Origin: Rutpela maculata
Taxonomy: Eukaryota > Arthropoda > Insecta > Coleoptera > Cerambycidae
Assembly (NCBI GenBank): GCA_936432065.2
Contig: OW386288.2
Span: 13,690,706 to 13,754,705 of the forward strand
Reading direction: 5' to 3'
Length of the DNA stretch: 64,000 nucleotides
Shown here: piece after piece, positions 13,383 through 28,300 of the stretch
How positions within the stretch are numbered: position 1 is the stretch's first letter
How the letters are laid out: the number at the start of each line of letters is the position of its first letter
Position numbers and translations under genes: made by a program
Notes under the pieces: model-generated
What the model was told of the DNA's origin: nothing
Database searches by the model: none
The model's input: the letters and a program-made list of their open reading frames with translations, nothing else

Positions 13383-16300
13383 CTGGAAGTAAAAACATGA
13401 GGTGGTGATTAATTCTGTTTGTTCTTGAAATTTAATTTTGTGGTCAATATAATAACAAACATTCAAAATATCAGAGCAAACAAATAATAAATAAATACCA
13501 ATTTCCCAAATTCATTTAATATATCTTTATTAAATAGATATGTATATTCTACTAGATAATATTGGCATTAATTAGAAAATATTTATTTCAAAGGATAATT
13601 TGGATACTGCTTTGTACTGATAGAGATTATGCTTCTTTATTTTTTGGTTCCCGGAAGACGACTTGGGGGGGCTCGCGAGTCTGGTGTAAACGTACAAATA
13701 TTTTGTATCGTAATATAGAGTGGGAAACTGACATTTTTGCAATGAATAGTACTCAGTTTATTTTCAAGAAAATATTATTTTTTACAAAATGAAGAACATC
13801 TATCATTTGATTGAACATAGTCAGGTTTGAAAAATTAGGTCATTCAGGTATCGAATGCAGGTTTCAAGTCTCTCCCAGAACTCATTCATAACTTGAACCA
13901 ACAGCTCTCGGTCAATCAAATGTATCTCTTCTGTAATGGCATCTTTCAACTCCATTAATGTACGGGGTTTGTGGACATAAGACTTCTTTTAAGTACCCCC
14001 ACAGCAAAAAGTCACAGGAGGATAAATTCGGTGATTTTGAGGGCCACTGCATGTCACCGAATGTGAAATGAGACGCCCAGGAAACATGCGTTGCTGCAAC
14101 GTCCATTGCTACACTGTCACTGTAATGGTAGGCCACCTCGAAACGAATGCCCGTTTTCCTCCCACTACTAACGGATGAGTACTATTCATTGCAAAAACGT
14201 CCGTTTCCCACAAGTCACCCTGTATATTGACCTAAAAAAAGTAAGTCTTTTGCCCTACTCAAACAGTTTTGCTTGAATTAAATATTTTTGGACAGTAACT
14301 AATAACTATACTATATTGTGTATATTGTGTAGATCGGTATTGCTGGCCAAACTAAAGCCAAGTTCAATGTCCTCTTGCGACCTACATCTTCCTTTTGAAT
14401 ATGTTTATTGTATTGATAATGAGATATAAAAAAACGCCGGTGTCTCATTCATTAGGCATTCTCCGATGTCGGCACCGGTGGTTGAAAAAAGTGTTTTCCA
14501 TACATCATTGTTTAACCGTAGGCTATTAGCTGCTTACCAATCATACAGTGTTGTCAGTGTGTTCAATTTATCTAGTTTTAATGTAAATTTATAGTAAAAA
14601 AAATAAAATGGTGTAATGAACAAGGTGATGAATGAAGTGTTTATTGGAATTAAATAAATCGCTATTAATTTAATTACTGCAGTGGTTAAAGAGATTTTTT
14701 ATATTAAAAAAAAAAATGGTAATTTTTTTTGCTGATAGTAAATTACTGAGATCAGTGGCATTTTTCTAATAAAACCTATGGAATAATGGGCTCATTTAGT
14801 AATATTTACTTTATAATTTATTTTTGCATTTTCTCTAAGTATTTAACCCTTTGAGTATATACTGAAAAAATCAGGCCGCTAATGTTAAATTAACCCTAAT
14901 ATTTGATTTGGAATTCGTAACATATTTGAAAGGGCTGACAGCGCGAAGCGGTCATCTGTGATGTCACACCACTTCACTGGTTCTATGAGTTATGCGGTTA
15001 TATTCAATTTAAGAGATTTTGTTGTACACTGTCCGGGTGCGGTGTTATTTTACGTTATTTTTTGTACTTTAAGGCTGATTCCAATATTTTGCCGTGTGTA
15101 GACATATTTGTACGATTCTGATAATAAGGATCCCATATCACAGCGCAATACTCTTTATGCTTTTCAGCGTAGCCCAACTAGGCTCTGCCCACTTTAGATG
15201 CACGATTCTAATTTAGTTCATACCAAAGTTACGAACAGCTGTTTTGTGATATGTGATAAACATTTTAACTTCTGTGGAGGAATCGTGTCACAAGATGAAA
15301 ATCACACTGGAATCTTATATTATAGCAAATCCAAAAGTAATACAAAATTAGAACCGGCAAACCAGCACTATGATCCAGTATTGTGAATATCACACCACCG
15401 TGTAGGACAAGTAATTTTTTTAAAGTTTTGTACGAACTATATTAACTTTTGAAAATCCAAGAATATGAGTCTTATGGGAAAAAAAATTTAAATACTTCGA
15501 TATCTCGGTTAGAACAGTACAAACATTTTATAGAAACATTACGTTATTTGCCGTTATATCGCTTTTTTGAAGCTATAAATTGAAAAATTTTTATTCTATG
15601 AAAAAGTTTCATTCATGTTTTCATGTTGATTATACTTTTTACATTAAAATGGAAGACATGAAATTAAGTGTAAAAGAATTATATTTTCAAACAGCCGCCT
15701 AGTTATGGTTAGTTCGCGTCTCCACTCCAGAGGGCATCTCACATCTCATTTGTCTCCACATCTAGCTCTCAGTTTGCGATATGATTTTCTGTAATTATTT
15801 GAAGTGATATAATATGGCAGGTATATGTCTATCTTACGAGGCCCTACAGTGTATAATGGCATCGGAACCACTTTTTAAAGATAATTTATAATTTGGATAT
15901 ACAGCATGACAAAAGTTTTACTGGCACCAAGTAAATTAAAAAGAATAACTGTAAAATATAAGATCTAAGGCATTATCGAAAAAAGTAGAAGCAAATATTT
16001 TTCTGAAATAGAATCTGGACAACTCGTACAAACTTCTATACTTGTAATGACTTATAATTGAGTTTTAAAAAATAAACTTACTTCACAAGTATCTGGAATA
16101 TCTTCATCTAAATGTATGCCAGCAACAACAGATGTTAAATAAGTCCACAGTCTTGAGGTGTTTGCAAAATGGTACCCACCTAAAATACGTTCAATTTTGC
16201 ATTTACAGTTGAAGTAATCTAAATAGTGAGCCGTTATAAGGGGCGAGAAGAACTAATAGGCGGCAACTAGATCCCCCCGTCTTTACTCCACATTTACATT

Positions 16301-19300
16301 AAATGAGAGAGAAGATATCGGCCAATCGATGTCAGTTATCTGACGTGGCTTGTGGGAGTATACCTTTGAGTGTGCTGTTTAATCCAGGGTAGTTAGTTAG
16401 TTAGTAATATTATAAAAAGTAAACGAGCGAACAATATAATTAAATCCGGCTCTGCGTCCTTGCCTCTCAACGTTATTTAGCTGTCATTATAAAATATACT
16501 TACCCCCTCCTAAGAAAAGTGTCGGACGATTACATTTTAAAACTTTTTCTACACACTCTCCAATTGTTTTCAATGTTAAATTACTCTCTCCTATGGGGTC
16601 GCCATTTAAACCATCTGCTCCACACTGCACCACGATAGATTTCGGTTTAAATGATGAATATACACTAAAAAATCGTTTCTATTTATGTGGTGGCTATTTA
16701 AAAACTGGACTGCCCACACTGTTAATGAAGTAAAAGCTGCAGGAATGGAGTTAATAAATTTTGGTATGTTGGTTTGGTATGTTGGTTTGGTACATTGAGG
16801 TCCTAATTAATCATCAAGAAAAATAAGGAAGAAAAGGCAGAAAATGTGAAAGAATAATGGATAAATTTTCCACCAAGACAACTCTTCAGTTCACAATGTC
16901 ATTTCTACAAAAGTAATGGAGGGCCTGCCATATTCCCAGATTTAGCACCATGTGACCATCTTTTGTTCCCAAAACTTCAAAGAGAATTGTAGGGAATATG
17001 TTTTCAATATGAGGGAGAAGTGAAAAGAAAACTGTTGGATGATGTCAAGTAATGAACCGCAGCCTGCTTTGAGTTGTTATAAAAGTTGTAAAATGTTTGC
17101 CATAAACCGTATCTACCGGATCAGTCCTGTTTTCAAATATCCACACGTCATATCATCACGAAAATATTTATGAGAAAGGATGCAGTACCTACCTATCAAA
17201 AGTATTGTTAAACAGCCGTAAATAACTATTATGACTGACTCCCTCTAACAATGGTACATTTAATGAATAATATTTTCCTTTGGAACTCCCTACATCTTTT
17301 ATATCACCTGTTCCAGGATAAAATCCTGGAGCCATTTTATGGAAGGAGAGAGTCAATATTCTGTTACTATATTCAAAGGCATTTTGAACACCATCTCCTA
17401 TAAAATAAAATACCTATTTAATATTGATCTATTTGTAACAGAAAAGTATAATGAACGATTATTTATTTATTTAATATCGGCCTACTTCCGCTTCCCTCCC
17501 GCTTCCCGATAACTGAATTCGCGACGAAAGCTATCATTTTTTTTTTAAATTACATAGAAAGGTTGTCGCTACAATGTGGTGCTGCTACAAAGTGAATAAA
17601 ATTAAATCTGACCTGCAAAATCTTAAAACAATTCCCAATATCATCGTTATTAATATAGTTATTTATCAAATTATGTAAATTTTATAAGCAAATAATATAA
17701 CTATGATTTTTCAAAGTTTTAATATTGTAGTACGATGTTAAAAAATCACGAATATATTTCTCATATAACAAAGAACACACAAGGGAGGCATATTTAATTT
17801 TAGGGACAACAATTGATTGGTACAGCATATCAAGAGATTTGCATGAATTAAAAGATTTTGTATTATGAAGCCCAAGCCCAGTCAACGAATGACCTAAAGG
17901 GTGGTGTAGAGTGCGTGAACAGGGACCTAAGCGATTACTTTAGAAAGTTGTTCAGGGTGTTTAAGGAGTGAACATACTGAAAGTCCTGACGTCTAGGAGG
18001 TGAGCCGGAGGGGGGAGGACACAAGGAAAGTCCCACTTTTGTTTTTTCCCTTATATCTTTAAAATGGTGGGTCGTAGGGAAAAATGTTCTTATACAAAAT
18101 GAAAGCTCATGAAATTCTCTACAACTTTCGTTTTATATACTTTTTTCGAATTCGCAACCGTTTTCGAGCTACACGGTGCGGAAATGTGAACATTTTTGAA
18201 AAACAGATTTTTACCTCTTCAACTTTAAGGAAAAGCAAGGTGGGCTTCTCAAAATTGTACTTAAGTCAAAAATCATCAAGGAAGCGGCAATGATCTTTTA
18301 CAACCCCTCCTTCACTCAAGGCGAGGTTGAAGAGGCTGAGAAGATTTGCTTCCTCAAATGGTATGGGGCACCAGCAAGACAGACCTCCCTCAACCAGTAC
18401 CACTCCAGTTGTTTAAGAGGTCAGTGGACATGTTAAGCCTGACATCAGTTCCCTCCCACCAACTGAGAGCACGGCTAAACAGCATTCTCGGTGCACCTAC
18501 CACCAAGTGCAGCAGTGGCTCGAGAATGAGCTGCCCCCTCAAGAGTGGGGGTGGAAACATGTACGAGACATCCTGGTGCCAATTACAAGCCTCGGAGGTC
18601 CTACTTTTTTTTTATCAGCTTTAAAATACAATTTTTATTTTTCAGGTAAAAATCTGTTTTTCGAAAATTTTCACTTTTCCGGAGCGTGTAGGTCGAAAAC
18701 TGTTGCGAATTCGAAAAAAACATATAAAACGAAAGTTGTAGAGAATTGCATGAGCTTTCATTTGGTATAAGAAAATTTTTCACTGCGACTCACCGTTTTC
18801 GAGATATAAGCGAAGAAACCAAAAGTAAGATTTTCTTTGTGCCCCCCCCCTCCGGCTCACCTCCTAGACGTCAGGACTTTCAGTATGTTTACTGAACAAC
18901 TTTCTAAAGGAATCGCTTAGGTCCCTGCTCACGCACTCTACATCTCCTTTATTGATTGAACTAATAGCAGAATTAGAGCTATTATATATATGATCATTAA
19001 ACATCAACTTTGAATCAAATGTGACCCTAAGTTTTTTTAGTACTGTATGATTTATTCTTATTAATCATAGCTTAGAACATTTATGTTTTTTTGTAAAATA
19101 TACAATAAAACATTTACTGATATTAAGCTCAAATCCTTTTTTGGCTCCAACATTCAATTTTATGGAGATTATGTTGCAATTCTAAGAGATACAGTTTCAA
19201 ACCATCGGCATATAGCAACGACTTAGATTCTTTTATAACTGTTGTAATATCATTGGTAAGGATTAAAGACAACAATGGTCTTAGATTGCTACCTTGTGGT

Positions 19301-22300
19301 GTCTCTGAACTGCTCTGATAGCAGTGTGATCTGTAGTTATTAACAACCGACATATTGACTTTTTTCACTTAAATAGTTCTTTTAAGGTATTAAAGTTTGA
19401 TGAAAAACCATAACACTTAAGCTATTAAACATGCTATTAAACATGTATGCGAAGCTATTAAAAATGTAAGCTATTAAACATGTATGACAAATTTTGTCGA
19501 ATTTTTCTATGTAGCTGTAAATTACATCTATTTGAATTCATTGTCAATATTTTTGGTTAAATAATGCCTTATGACAAAGAGATTCGTTACAATTGACCTA
19601 GAGAGCATGAAATAGTAGACAAATTGGAAAGGGTTACATATTTGAAAAATGCAGACAACATCCATTACCCAACGACATTGGCAGTATCAAAGCTGGGGAT
19701 CAAACTCAGCACATTATAGACAGTGTGACCAAGCCTGCTGCCACATAATATGCTTTAAGGCTGCGTTTGCACGCCACAGTCAATTCTTATATAGAAATAG
19801 CGAACTAATGGTTCTGCCGGTAAAACAGGACCCATGCAATAGTCTAGTTATGAGTTGAGATTTACTTATTTGTTGTCGGCAACAGAAGTGTTGCAGGGCC
19901 GTACGGCAAAGATGTTTTAGATCTTTGCCGTACGGACAGTATCGAAAATAGTCGACTAGATTTACAACAGTGAATTAAGTGAATTAAAAAATTATTCAGC
20001 TCCTATTCTATTTTGTAACTTTTGAAATAGGATTTGATGTTCGTAAATAATTAAACGATTCATGGGATCTAACAGTAATAAATTCAATTATTGTTGGATT
20101 AAATTTGACGTGTTTACATGACACAAAAAACATTTTATTGTATTACGGGTTGCGAGAATTATTTGCAATGTTTGACTTTGATTATAATAATACACCCTGT
20201 GACACATGGGATGGGACCCATACGAAATATGGGAAATAACATCTAGAGAAGCACTTCTCTAATGACCCCTGAAAAATATTGAAAAAGCAGTTTGCTAAAA
20301 AATTTTTGAAAATTCGGTAACCTCCCCTGGGTCAAGGGACTCCTGTTTATTATTTTTTGTTTTTGTCATATGCATTTGACTTTTCATAAAAATACAATAC
20401 ATTTTGGAGTTTATGAAAATATTTTCATTACTAACTGAAGTTCAACGAATTGAAATATTGTAATTTGTTAAATTGTAAATTACAAAATTTCAATATTTCA
20501 GTTAATAATGAAAATATTTTCATAAACTCCAAAACGTATTGTTGTATTTTTATGAAAAGTCAAATGCATGACAAAAACAAAAAAATTAAAAACGGGGAGG
20601 CTACCAAATTTTCAAAAATGTTTTCGCAAACTGCTTTTTCAATAGTTTTTAGAGGTCATTAGAGAAGTGCTTCTCTAGATGTATTTCCCATATTTCGTAT
20701 GGGTCCCATGCGCCACAGACAAGAAAAAAAATATTGAAATTTCACCAGCCGCCGCTGATGTTCGGCATGTTCATACCCTTATACTTTTTGATCTAACTAG
20801 TTTGACCAATAAAATTACTTTGAACACCAGGAAATGAACATTTTGTTTAGGTTTGTGTGTAATATAAGTACAAGTATTTACAGTTATTTATTTAATAAAG
20901 AAAAAAATTATAGTGAACAATGTAGACTTTTTTTCACACCCTCATAAACATTCATACCAGAATGCAATAAAAAATTTTGAACATTCACTTCTTAAAAACA
21001 ATATTTTTGTACTACAAGTTTAATTATCATTTTCAAATACTAAAGTGTCAGTCCCAAAGACAATTTGAGCTCTCCTTCGGGAAATAAAAGAGACATTTTA
21101 CTCTTTCAAAATAATTATTGATTATATACACTAAAAGAGTGTGTGCAGAGATAGTTTGTCCATATACCATAATATTATAATTCTTTTGTATCCCTTGTGA
21201 TATTGATTCTTCACAGTCGGGATTAAAAATAGGTAAATTTAGTCCTTTGATATAATTGTAATCACTTTTTATAGTAATGATATTTTGTTAGATATACTAA
21301 TAAGATATACTAATAGCCATTGGCAATTCTCTTTGTATTGTAGTAAGTATATGTACTTCAGAGACCGAGTCCTATCAATCATAAATAAAAATAAATGAAA
21401 CGATCTTAAAAACGTGATCAGTAATAGATAATGTGGACAATTCAATCGGCAAGAAAATTAAAATTCTTTTAAAATCTATTTCAAACACTAGAGAAATGAA
21501 AAATAAGTCCGACCCTGCTCATACTGTCTTTCTAGTATTATTATAGCAGTGTCACCACTTCAAACGACTTCTGTCGCGGCATCTACTAGCAAAACGTCAA
21601 ACTAATATTGGTATAATTCCTCAAATTTTTCTAAACAAGTAATATTTTATTGTAGCAAATATTATGCGGATTTTGAACTTTTTTTACGTTAAATATATTT
21701 TTTTTCTATTACGTATCATATTTTATTTCAATATTTGAGTTCCATTAAAAAATATAAAATCATTATAGATGAATTACAGACGATTGACGGGTACGTTCAC
21801 GTTTAATAATTCAGAGGAGGAAACTTTGGAAACTTAATTTCATTTAGTATTCAAATGTAAGATATGATAGAATACACTTTATTGCTGTAGATCTACAAAA
21901 AGAAGACATTAGCATTGTCAAAGTAATTAAATATTTAAAACTTACAATAAAAATAAAATGTAAGAAACATTAAAAGTATATAAAACATTAAAAGTATCCA
22001 AAAAGAATATAAAAAGAGAGCAGCAAGAGGAAACAAAAATTCATACAACTAAAATTAGCCTAAAACTAAAAAGATAAAAGAATTCGTTAAATTGTTGCTT
22101 ATAATATAATATAATTAACGAATAATACAATTTTTTTTTATGTATTTAAAAAATCACTGAAAGAATAAAATGCATTTTCAAATAAATACAATTTAAGTTG
22201 TTTTTTAAATGAATTGGTATTATTTATTGATTTTAATTTTCCTGGCAGGGCATTGTAAGCCTTAATAGCGTTATAATAGGGACCTTTTTCATAAAAACTG

Positions 22301-25300
22301 TGATGAACTGGTATTCTGAGATCTGGCCCATGTCTTGTTGTCATTACTTGATATATATCGTTATTTCTTGTAAACTCAGTTGGATTTTGTCTAACGAATA
22401 AGACTAATTTGTATTTATACAGGGAAGGGATGGTAAGTATTTTCAATTCTTTAAAGAATGGTTTACAGGAATCTCTGTAAGAGGCATTCACCATACACCT
22501 AATTATCCTCTTTTGATTAATAAATATTTTCTGCCAATATAGGGAGGAACCCCAGAATATTATAGCATATTCCAAAATACTTTGCACATATGAAAAATAA
22601 AATATTCTTAGGCTGTCTATCGAAAGCTGATTTCTCATAAATCGTATTAGATAACAGGACGAATTTAACCTTGATATCAACGTATTGGTGTAAGATTCCC
22701 AATTTAGCTTACTATCTAGCGTTATGCCAAGAAATTTCACATTGTCTGTTTGTATAATTGAAGAACCCTTTAATTGAACATACAACGAATAATCAAGGTC
22801 AGTAGTCGGAGAAAACATTACAAGGGTAGTTTTATTTCCATTTAGGTTCAAGCCGTTCGAGTCACAACACTCAGTCATACTTGAAGATATTGTAGTAAGT
22901 TTATTTGCACAAGCCACTACGGATTCTTCAGTTGTCATGCATGAATTATCATCAGCATATTGATATAAAGTATCTATATTGATATGATCTTTTATCTGAA
23001 TAAAATGCTACCTTTATATTTAAATCAAGTGCCATAATAATTTTCGATAATGATTGATAAATAGCCTGTTCCGTTGAGCAATGAGGCACAAATCCGAATT
23101 GACAATCTTTCATTATTTCATGTTTAGTAAAAAATGAAATCATTCTGTTATAAATGGACTTCTCAATAATCTTAGAGAAACACTGTGGGATTGATATGCC
23201 GCGGTAGTTTACAACATTTTCCTTATCACCTTTTTTATACATGGGAATACTTTTATTAATTTTTAATTTACTAGGAAATGTTCCTTCTAAAAAACAACTA
23301 TTATGTCAGAAAGTGGTTCAGAGATTTCTACGATTACCTTTTTTATTAAATAAATGGGTATTTCGTCTAGGCCAGTTGATTTCTTATTTGGCATTGCAAG
23401 AACAATATCGATAATTTCTTGTGCATTAGTAGGGTTTAAAAACAGATTTGATTGATTTTGATACGTAACAGATTTAAGTTAACTAGTTTCAATAATTAAA
23501 TCAAATCTGAATTCTGTTGGCTCGTTTTTAAGAATACTTTCCCCGAAATAATTACAAAATGACGAATTAATGAACGCGATATTTGACCTTGGTAACACAG
23601 CCTTAACCTGCTGCGCTACTAGGGTGGCAGCATGGTGAGTCTATCAGACTCCAATTCTTAGTCGCTGTTGATCATAGGCTTCTGATGTTTATAACATTGC
23701 TAATCTTTGGCATTAGTATGATCAGTTAGGTTCATAACATCTCGAGCATAGTGAAATTCAAACTTACCATGATGTATATCCAAGTCCAAATATAAAATTT
23801 TATCAAAAGATTCAGTTAAAATCTGAATAGCTATTACAACATCGTTTACATAACAAAAACCTTCAGCAGAATCCCTAAAAACCAAAATATGATGTAGCAA
23901 TATTCTATAAATCTTCTTTAAAAACGATATTTTTACAATATCAGTAAGAAGTTGTTCATATTGTGTATGAAAATATTAATCAAATCGTGTACAATTATTG
24001 TACAATACACATTTGCATGAGGGCAATCCCAGCAAACATTTAGGTATTATTTGACGTCAAAACTACCTAAATTATGTATAATAAAGGGGGAGGGTCAATA
24101 AGGCCGGTTTTCGGCCCCCCTCAAATTTGGCAAAAAGAAAAAAGAAAATGTTTTTTAACAGTCTAGGGTCACTGAACTCTACTATATAAATGGAAGGTCA
24201 ATATCCATACCAATTTTTACGCCAAATTGAACCTCGCGCAAGTATGGCGACCATAAGGAGGAGCGCAATCGCACTACAAAATACGTCAGAGCCGGTCTTA
24301 TTGTTACTGCAACTGTTTAAAACCCGGGACTTTGCCCCGATTCTTGTAACACAGTACCATACAAGATTGCACCATATTGTCTCAATTAACTGTTTATAAC
24401 AGTCACAAAATATTACACAAAATAATCAATTTACAACAACTTTACACAAACGACAGAATAAACAAAGAATAAAATGGTGACACCGACTCTGTAAATTTCA
24501 TCTAATCCAAGACTTACGCTACAGAATCTATGGAAAAGAAATAAAGCACAGAACAGCGTCAGCCTGGCATCGGCGCGTAACTCCCGTAGACAGCCGTTTG
24601 GTTCAAGCACAGACATTAATTTCTCTACTGCGTCGACGCATGGCTTATAGTTTTTGAATTCGTTACCACTTAATCTGTGCCGTAATTGCCGCATTTTGTT
24701 CACGCGCATATACCTATACTGGCCTTCCATTTATATAGTAGAGTTCAGTGTCTAGGGTCAATTTAGAGTCGATTCGACCACAAACGGAACCAACCCCACC
24801 CCCCCTCTTAGGGTAATTTCATGGTCAAATTATGAAAAAGCCGTGAAATAAACTCGCCTTTTCGGAATGAGTAGGCTTATTCTGGGACTTCGATTTAATA
24901 TATATATAAGTTTTTTGGTCACTGATGCCGGATCCGAGGTCAGTTTGTCTACAGTGTGTCTCAGGATAGATGTAACAAGAGGTGTAATGGACCAAAAATT
25001 TTGGAATGGTATTTGGGGATTGAATAATGCTTGTTGTAAAACTAAAGTATACCAAAAATGACTTGATTTGGTGTCCTACAGGATGTTTATAAGGAAAGTT
25101 GTAAAAATCACCACTAATAAAGTATCTTTATTTTTCAAAATATGAAAAAATTCCACTAAGAAAAGTTATTTAAAATGCAATTTTATATCTCTTTAAAAGG
25201 GAATATAAAATTATTTTTTTGAAACTTCCCATTTTTTCAATAAAGTATTTTATTTTGAACCATTCAATTAAAACTGCATAGAAATTATTTTTTGCGAATT

Positions 25301-28300
25301 AATATTTAAAGTTATGTAGAAGCTAAAAGTATGCTATGAGAAAAGCAGATGATTAACATTTGCTCCTACACAACTTTAAATATGGATTCAACTCTTAATT
25401 CGCAAAAAATGGGAAATTACGAAAAAATAATTTTATATTCCTGAAAGGTATAGAGCTATAAAATTGCATTCTAAATAACTTATCTTAGTGGAATTTTTTC
25501 ATATTTTGAAAAATAAAGGTACTTTATTAGTGGTGATTTTTACAACTTTGCTTATAAACACCCTGTAGAACACCAAATCAAGTCATTTTTGGTATACTTT
25601 AGTTTTACAACAAGCAGTACTCAATCCCCAAATATCATTCTAAAATTCCAAAATTTTTGGTCCACTACACCTCTTGTTACATCTATCCTGGGACCCAGAA
25701 ACCTATATATGTATTAAATCGAAGTCCCAAAATAAGCCTACTCATTCCGAAAAGGCGAGTTTATTTCACGGCTTTTTCATAATTTGACCTTGAAATTACC
25801 CTAAGAGGAGGGTGGGGTTGGTTCCGTTTGTGGTCGAATCGACTCTAAATTGAGCTTAGACTGTTAAAAAACATTTTCTTTGTTCTTTTTGCCAAATTTG
25901 AGGGGGGCCGAAAACCGGCCTTATTGACCCTCCTCCTTTAGTTGCAAAATTAGAATTAACCATGTTTTGGTAAAATTTACGTTGCTACGTGGAATCGGCA
26001 TAAGTGGAGAATAATACGACATCGAAATTAAGTTATTATATCCATGACAGGTAAAATTACACATAAATCGTACTTGTAGTTGCACAATATATTTGGTTAT
26101 TAATACCTGTTTAGGAGAATTTTACTTAAATTCGACATCGAGTCGACTAGCTTTAGGTAAAAACGGACGTATGTGAAATTGGAAAATGACACCAAGAGGA
26201 AAAAAATTGGATTTTTATACTTATTTGGTATTTTTATCTATATTTGTCGAAATATTGTTGTCAGTCGCCTACAGAATTGAAGAGATACGCAACTCACAAT
26301 AACGATACAAAATGAATGTCAGTAACCAAAATAAATCCAATTTATAATAATAATAATAATAATATCTTTATTTTCATAAGACCCTGTTACAGGTACTGAA
26401 ATATAGTCAAATTTGCATTTGCGTAAAATATATTAAAAACACATAAGTCTAGACAAGATCATATTGTAAACATGATACAGAACAAATAAATAAATAAATA
26501 AATAAAGACGAGAAGTGCTAATATAAACTAAGTACACTCATGAAAATTAGTACAACTTAAATATTCACTTATAGAATAAAAGCTGTGCCTAATTAAAGTG
26601 GCACGAACTGTGCTCTTAAAGAGGTGAATGTTGTTAATACTTTTTATATTTTTAGGAAGTTTGTTATAAAGCTTGATGGACATGACATAGGGCCCATTGG
26701 CTACTATTGACAGTTTGTGTTGGGGAATCGTCAGATTTTGACTGATCCTTAAGTCATGATCAGTAAAGTTGTCCCTAGGAACATAGTTGTTATAATGAGA
26801 CTTGACATAGGACACACATCTGAGTATGTAAAGGGATGTTACTGTTAAAATATTAAGTTCTTTGAATAAAGTTCTCCAGGAATGACGTAGAGTTTTAAAG
26901 GTCATAGTACGTAAAATCTTTTTCTGCAATATAAGGATTTCATTTATGCGACTGCAGTTACCCCAACAGATAACACAATAATCAAGGCTAGATTGTACAT
27001 AGGCATAATAATACATTTTTAATATATCTATATTGACAAATTTTCTCATCTGCCATATAAGAAAGCAATGTGTAGATAATTTGGATAGTAACAAGTCAAT
27101 ATGATCGTTCCATGTTAAATGAGAGTCGATGTGTATACCAAGATATTTTACAGCATTATTTTGTATGATGGTTTTATTATTAGCTCTTACTAACAACTTG
27201 ATGTCAAGCTGTTTTGTAGATTGGTTTTTAAATTATTTAAAGCTAAACCGTTAGTCGAGCAGTAATTCTCCATCAGAGATGGTATTTGTTTTTGTAGATA
27301 ACAGATCAATATTACTGTCACAGTCAGCGGTAACTGCATCATCTGCGAATAGAGAAATAAATGTATCGTGCAAAGTGGGAACAACATCATTAAAAAACAC
27401 AATAAATAATAAGGGACCCAACACACTCCCTTGGGGAACCCCAGTGGACACCGGTCTGGGTCTAGAAACATAGTTTTTTCCATTTTGACTCAAAATTACT
27501 TTTTGTTGCCGGTCTGCCAAATAAGTTTTTAACCAGGTTAGAGCAGGCCCTCTAACACCATACCTATTAAGTTTGTCTAGTAGCAAGTCATGTTGGATCG
27601 TATCGAATGCTCGAGTTAGGTCAAAGAAAACACATGCACTTTTATTTTTATTTTCAAAACTATTTAATATGAAGTTATATAGGGATAGTACTGCATCTTG
27701 TGTTCCCACACCTTTCCGGAAGCCAAACTGACTGTCGTTGAGTATCTTTTGATATGTTAAAAAATTGTAAAGCCTACTGTGGTATGCTTTCTCGTATAGT
27801 TTTGAAAAGACTGACAGCTGGGCAATACCCCTCTAATTAGAGAACAACGATTTATCATTTTTCTTGTGTAAAGGGATGATTAGAGAGCTTTTTAAGACAC
27901 TGGGAAATAATCCCTCCTGGAAAGACATATTTATTAGGGTAGTTAAGGGTTCGACTATGTGATCTATGACACTTAATAATAGTGAACAAGGACTTTCATC
28001 ATCCCCTGCCGAATTCTTGGAAGATACAGATTTAATAATTAATATAAGTTCATCGGTAGTAATTGGTGACAAAAAAAATGAGGTTTGTGAAGGTTGAATA
28101 TTAGCTGTATTAGAGATGGCCATGTTCAGTGTTAACTGCTCAATGGAATTGATAAAAAATGCATTAAATGCCTTGGCAGCATGATGCATATCTATCATAT
28201 TAGTTCCGTTAGGATCCGTAAATGTATGTGGCAGTTGATTATGTATGCAATTGTTGCCTTGATTCTTGATTATCTGCCATGCTGTTTTGGATTTATTTTT

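Noticed and set aside
17181..17193. Alternative HDAC8 donor (GATAGGTAG before GTACTG)
   Set aside because: It would shift the frame into the next exon, whereas the upstream GTAGGT keeps phase and gives FDSVY, close to the human sequence.
23590..23660. tRNA-like A box on the minus strand (TAGCGCAGCAGGTTAAGGC)
   Set aside because: No B box at a suitable distance; too weak to call a SINE.
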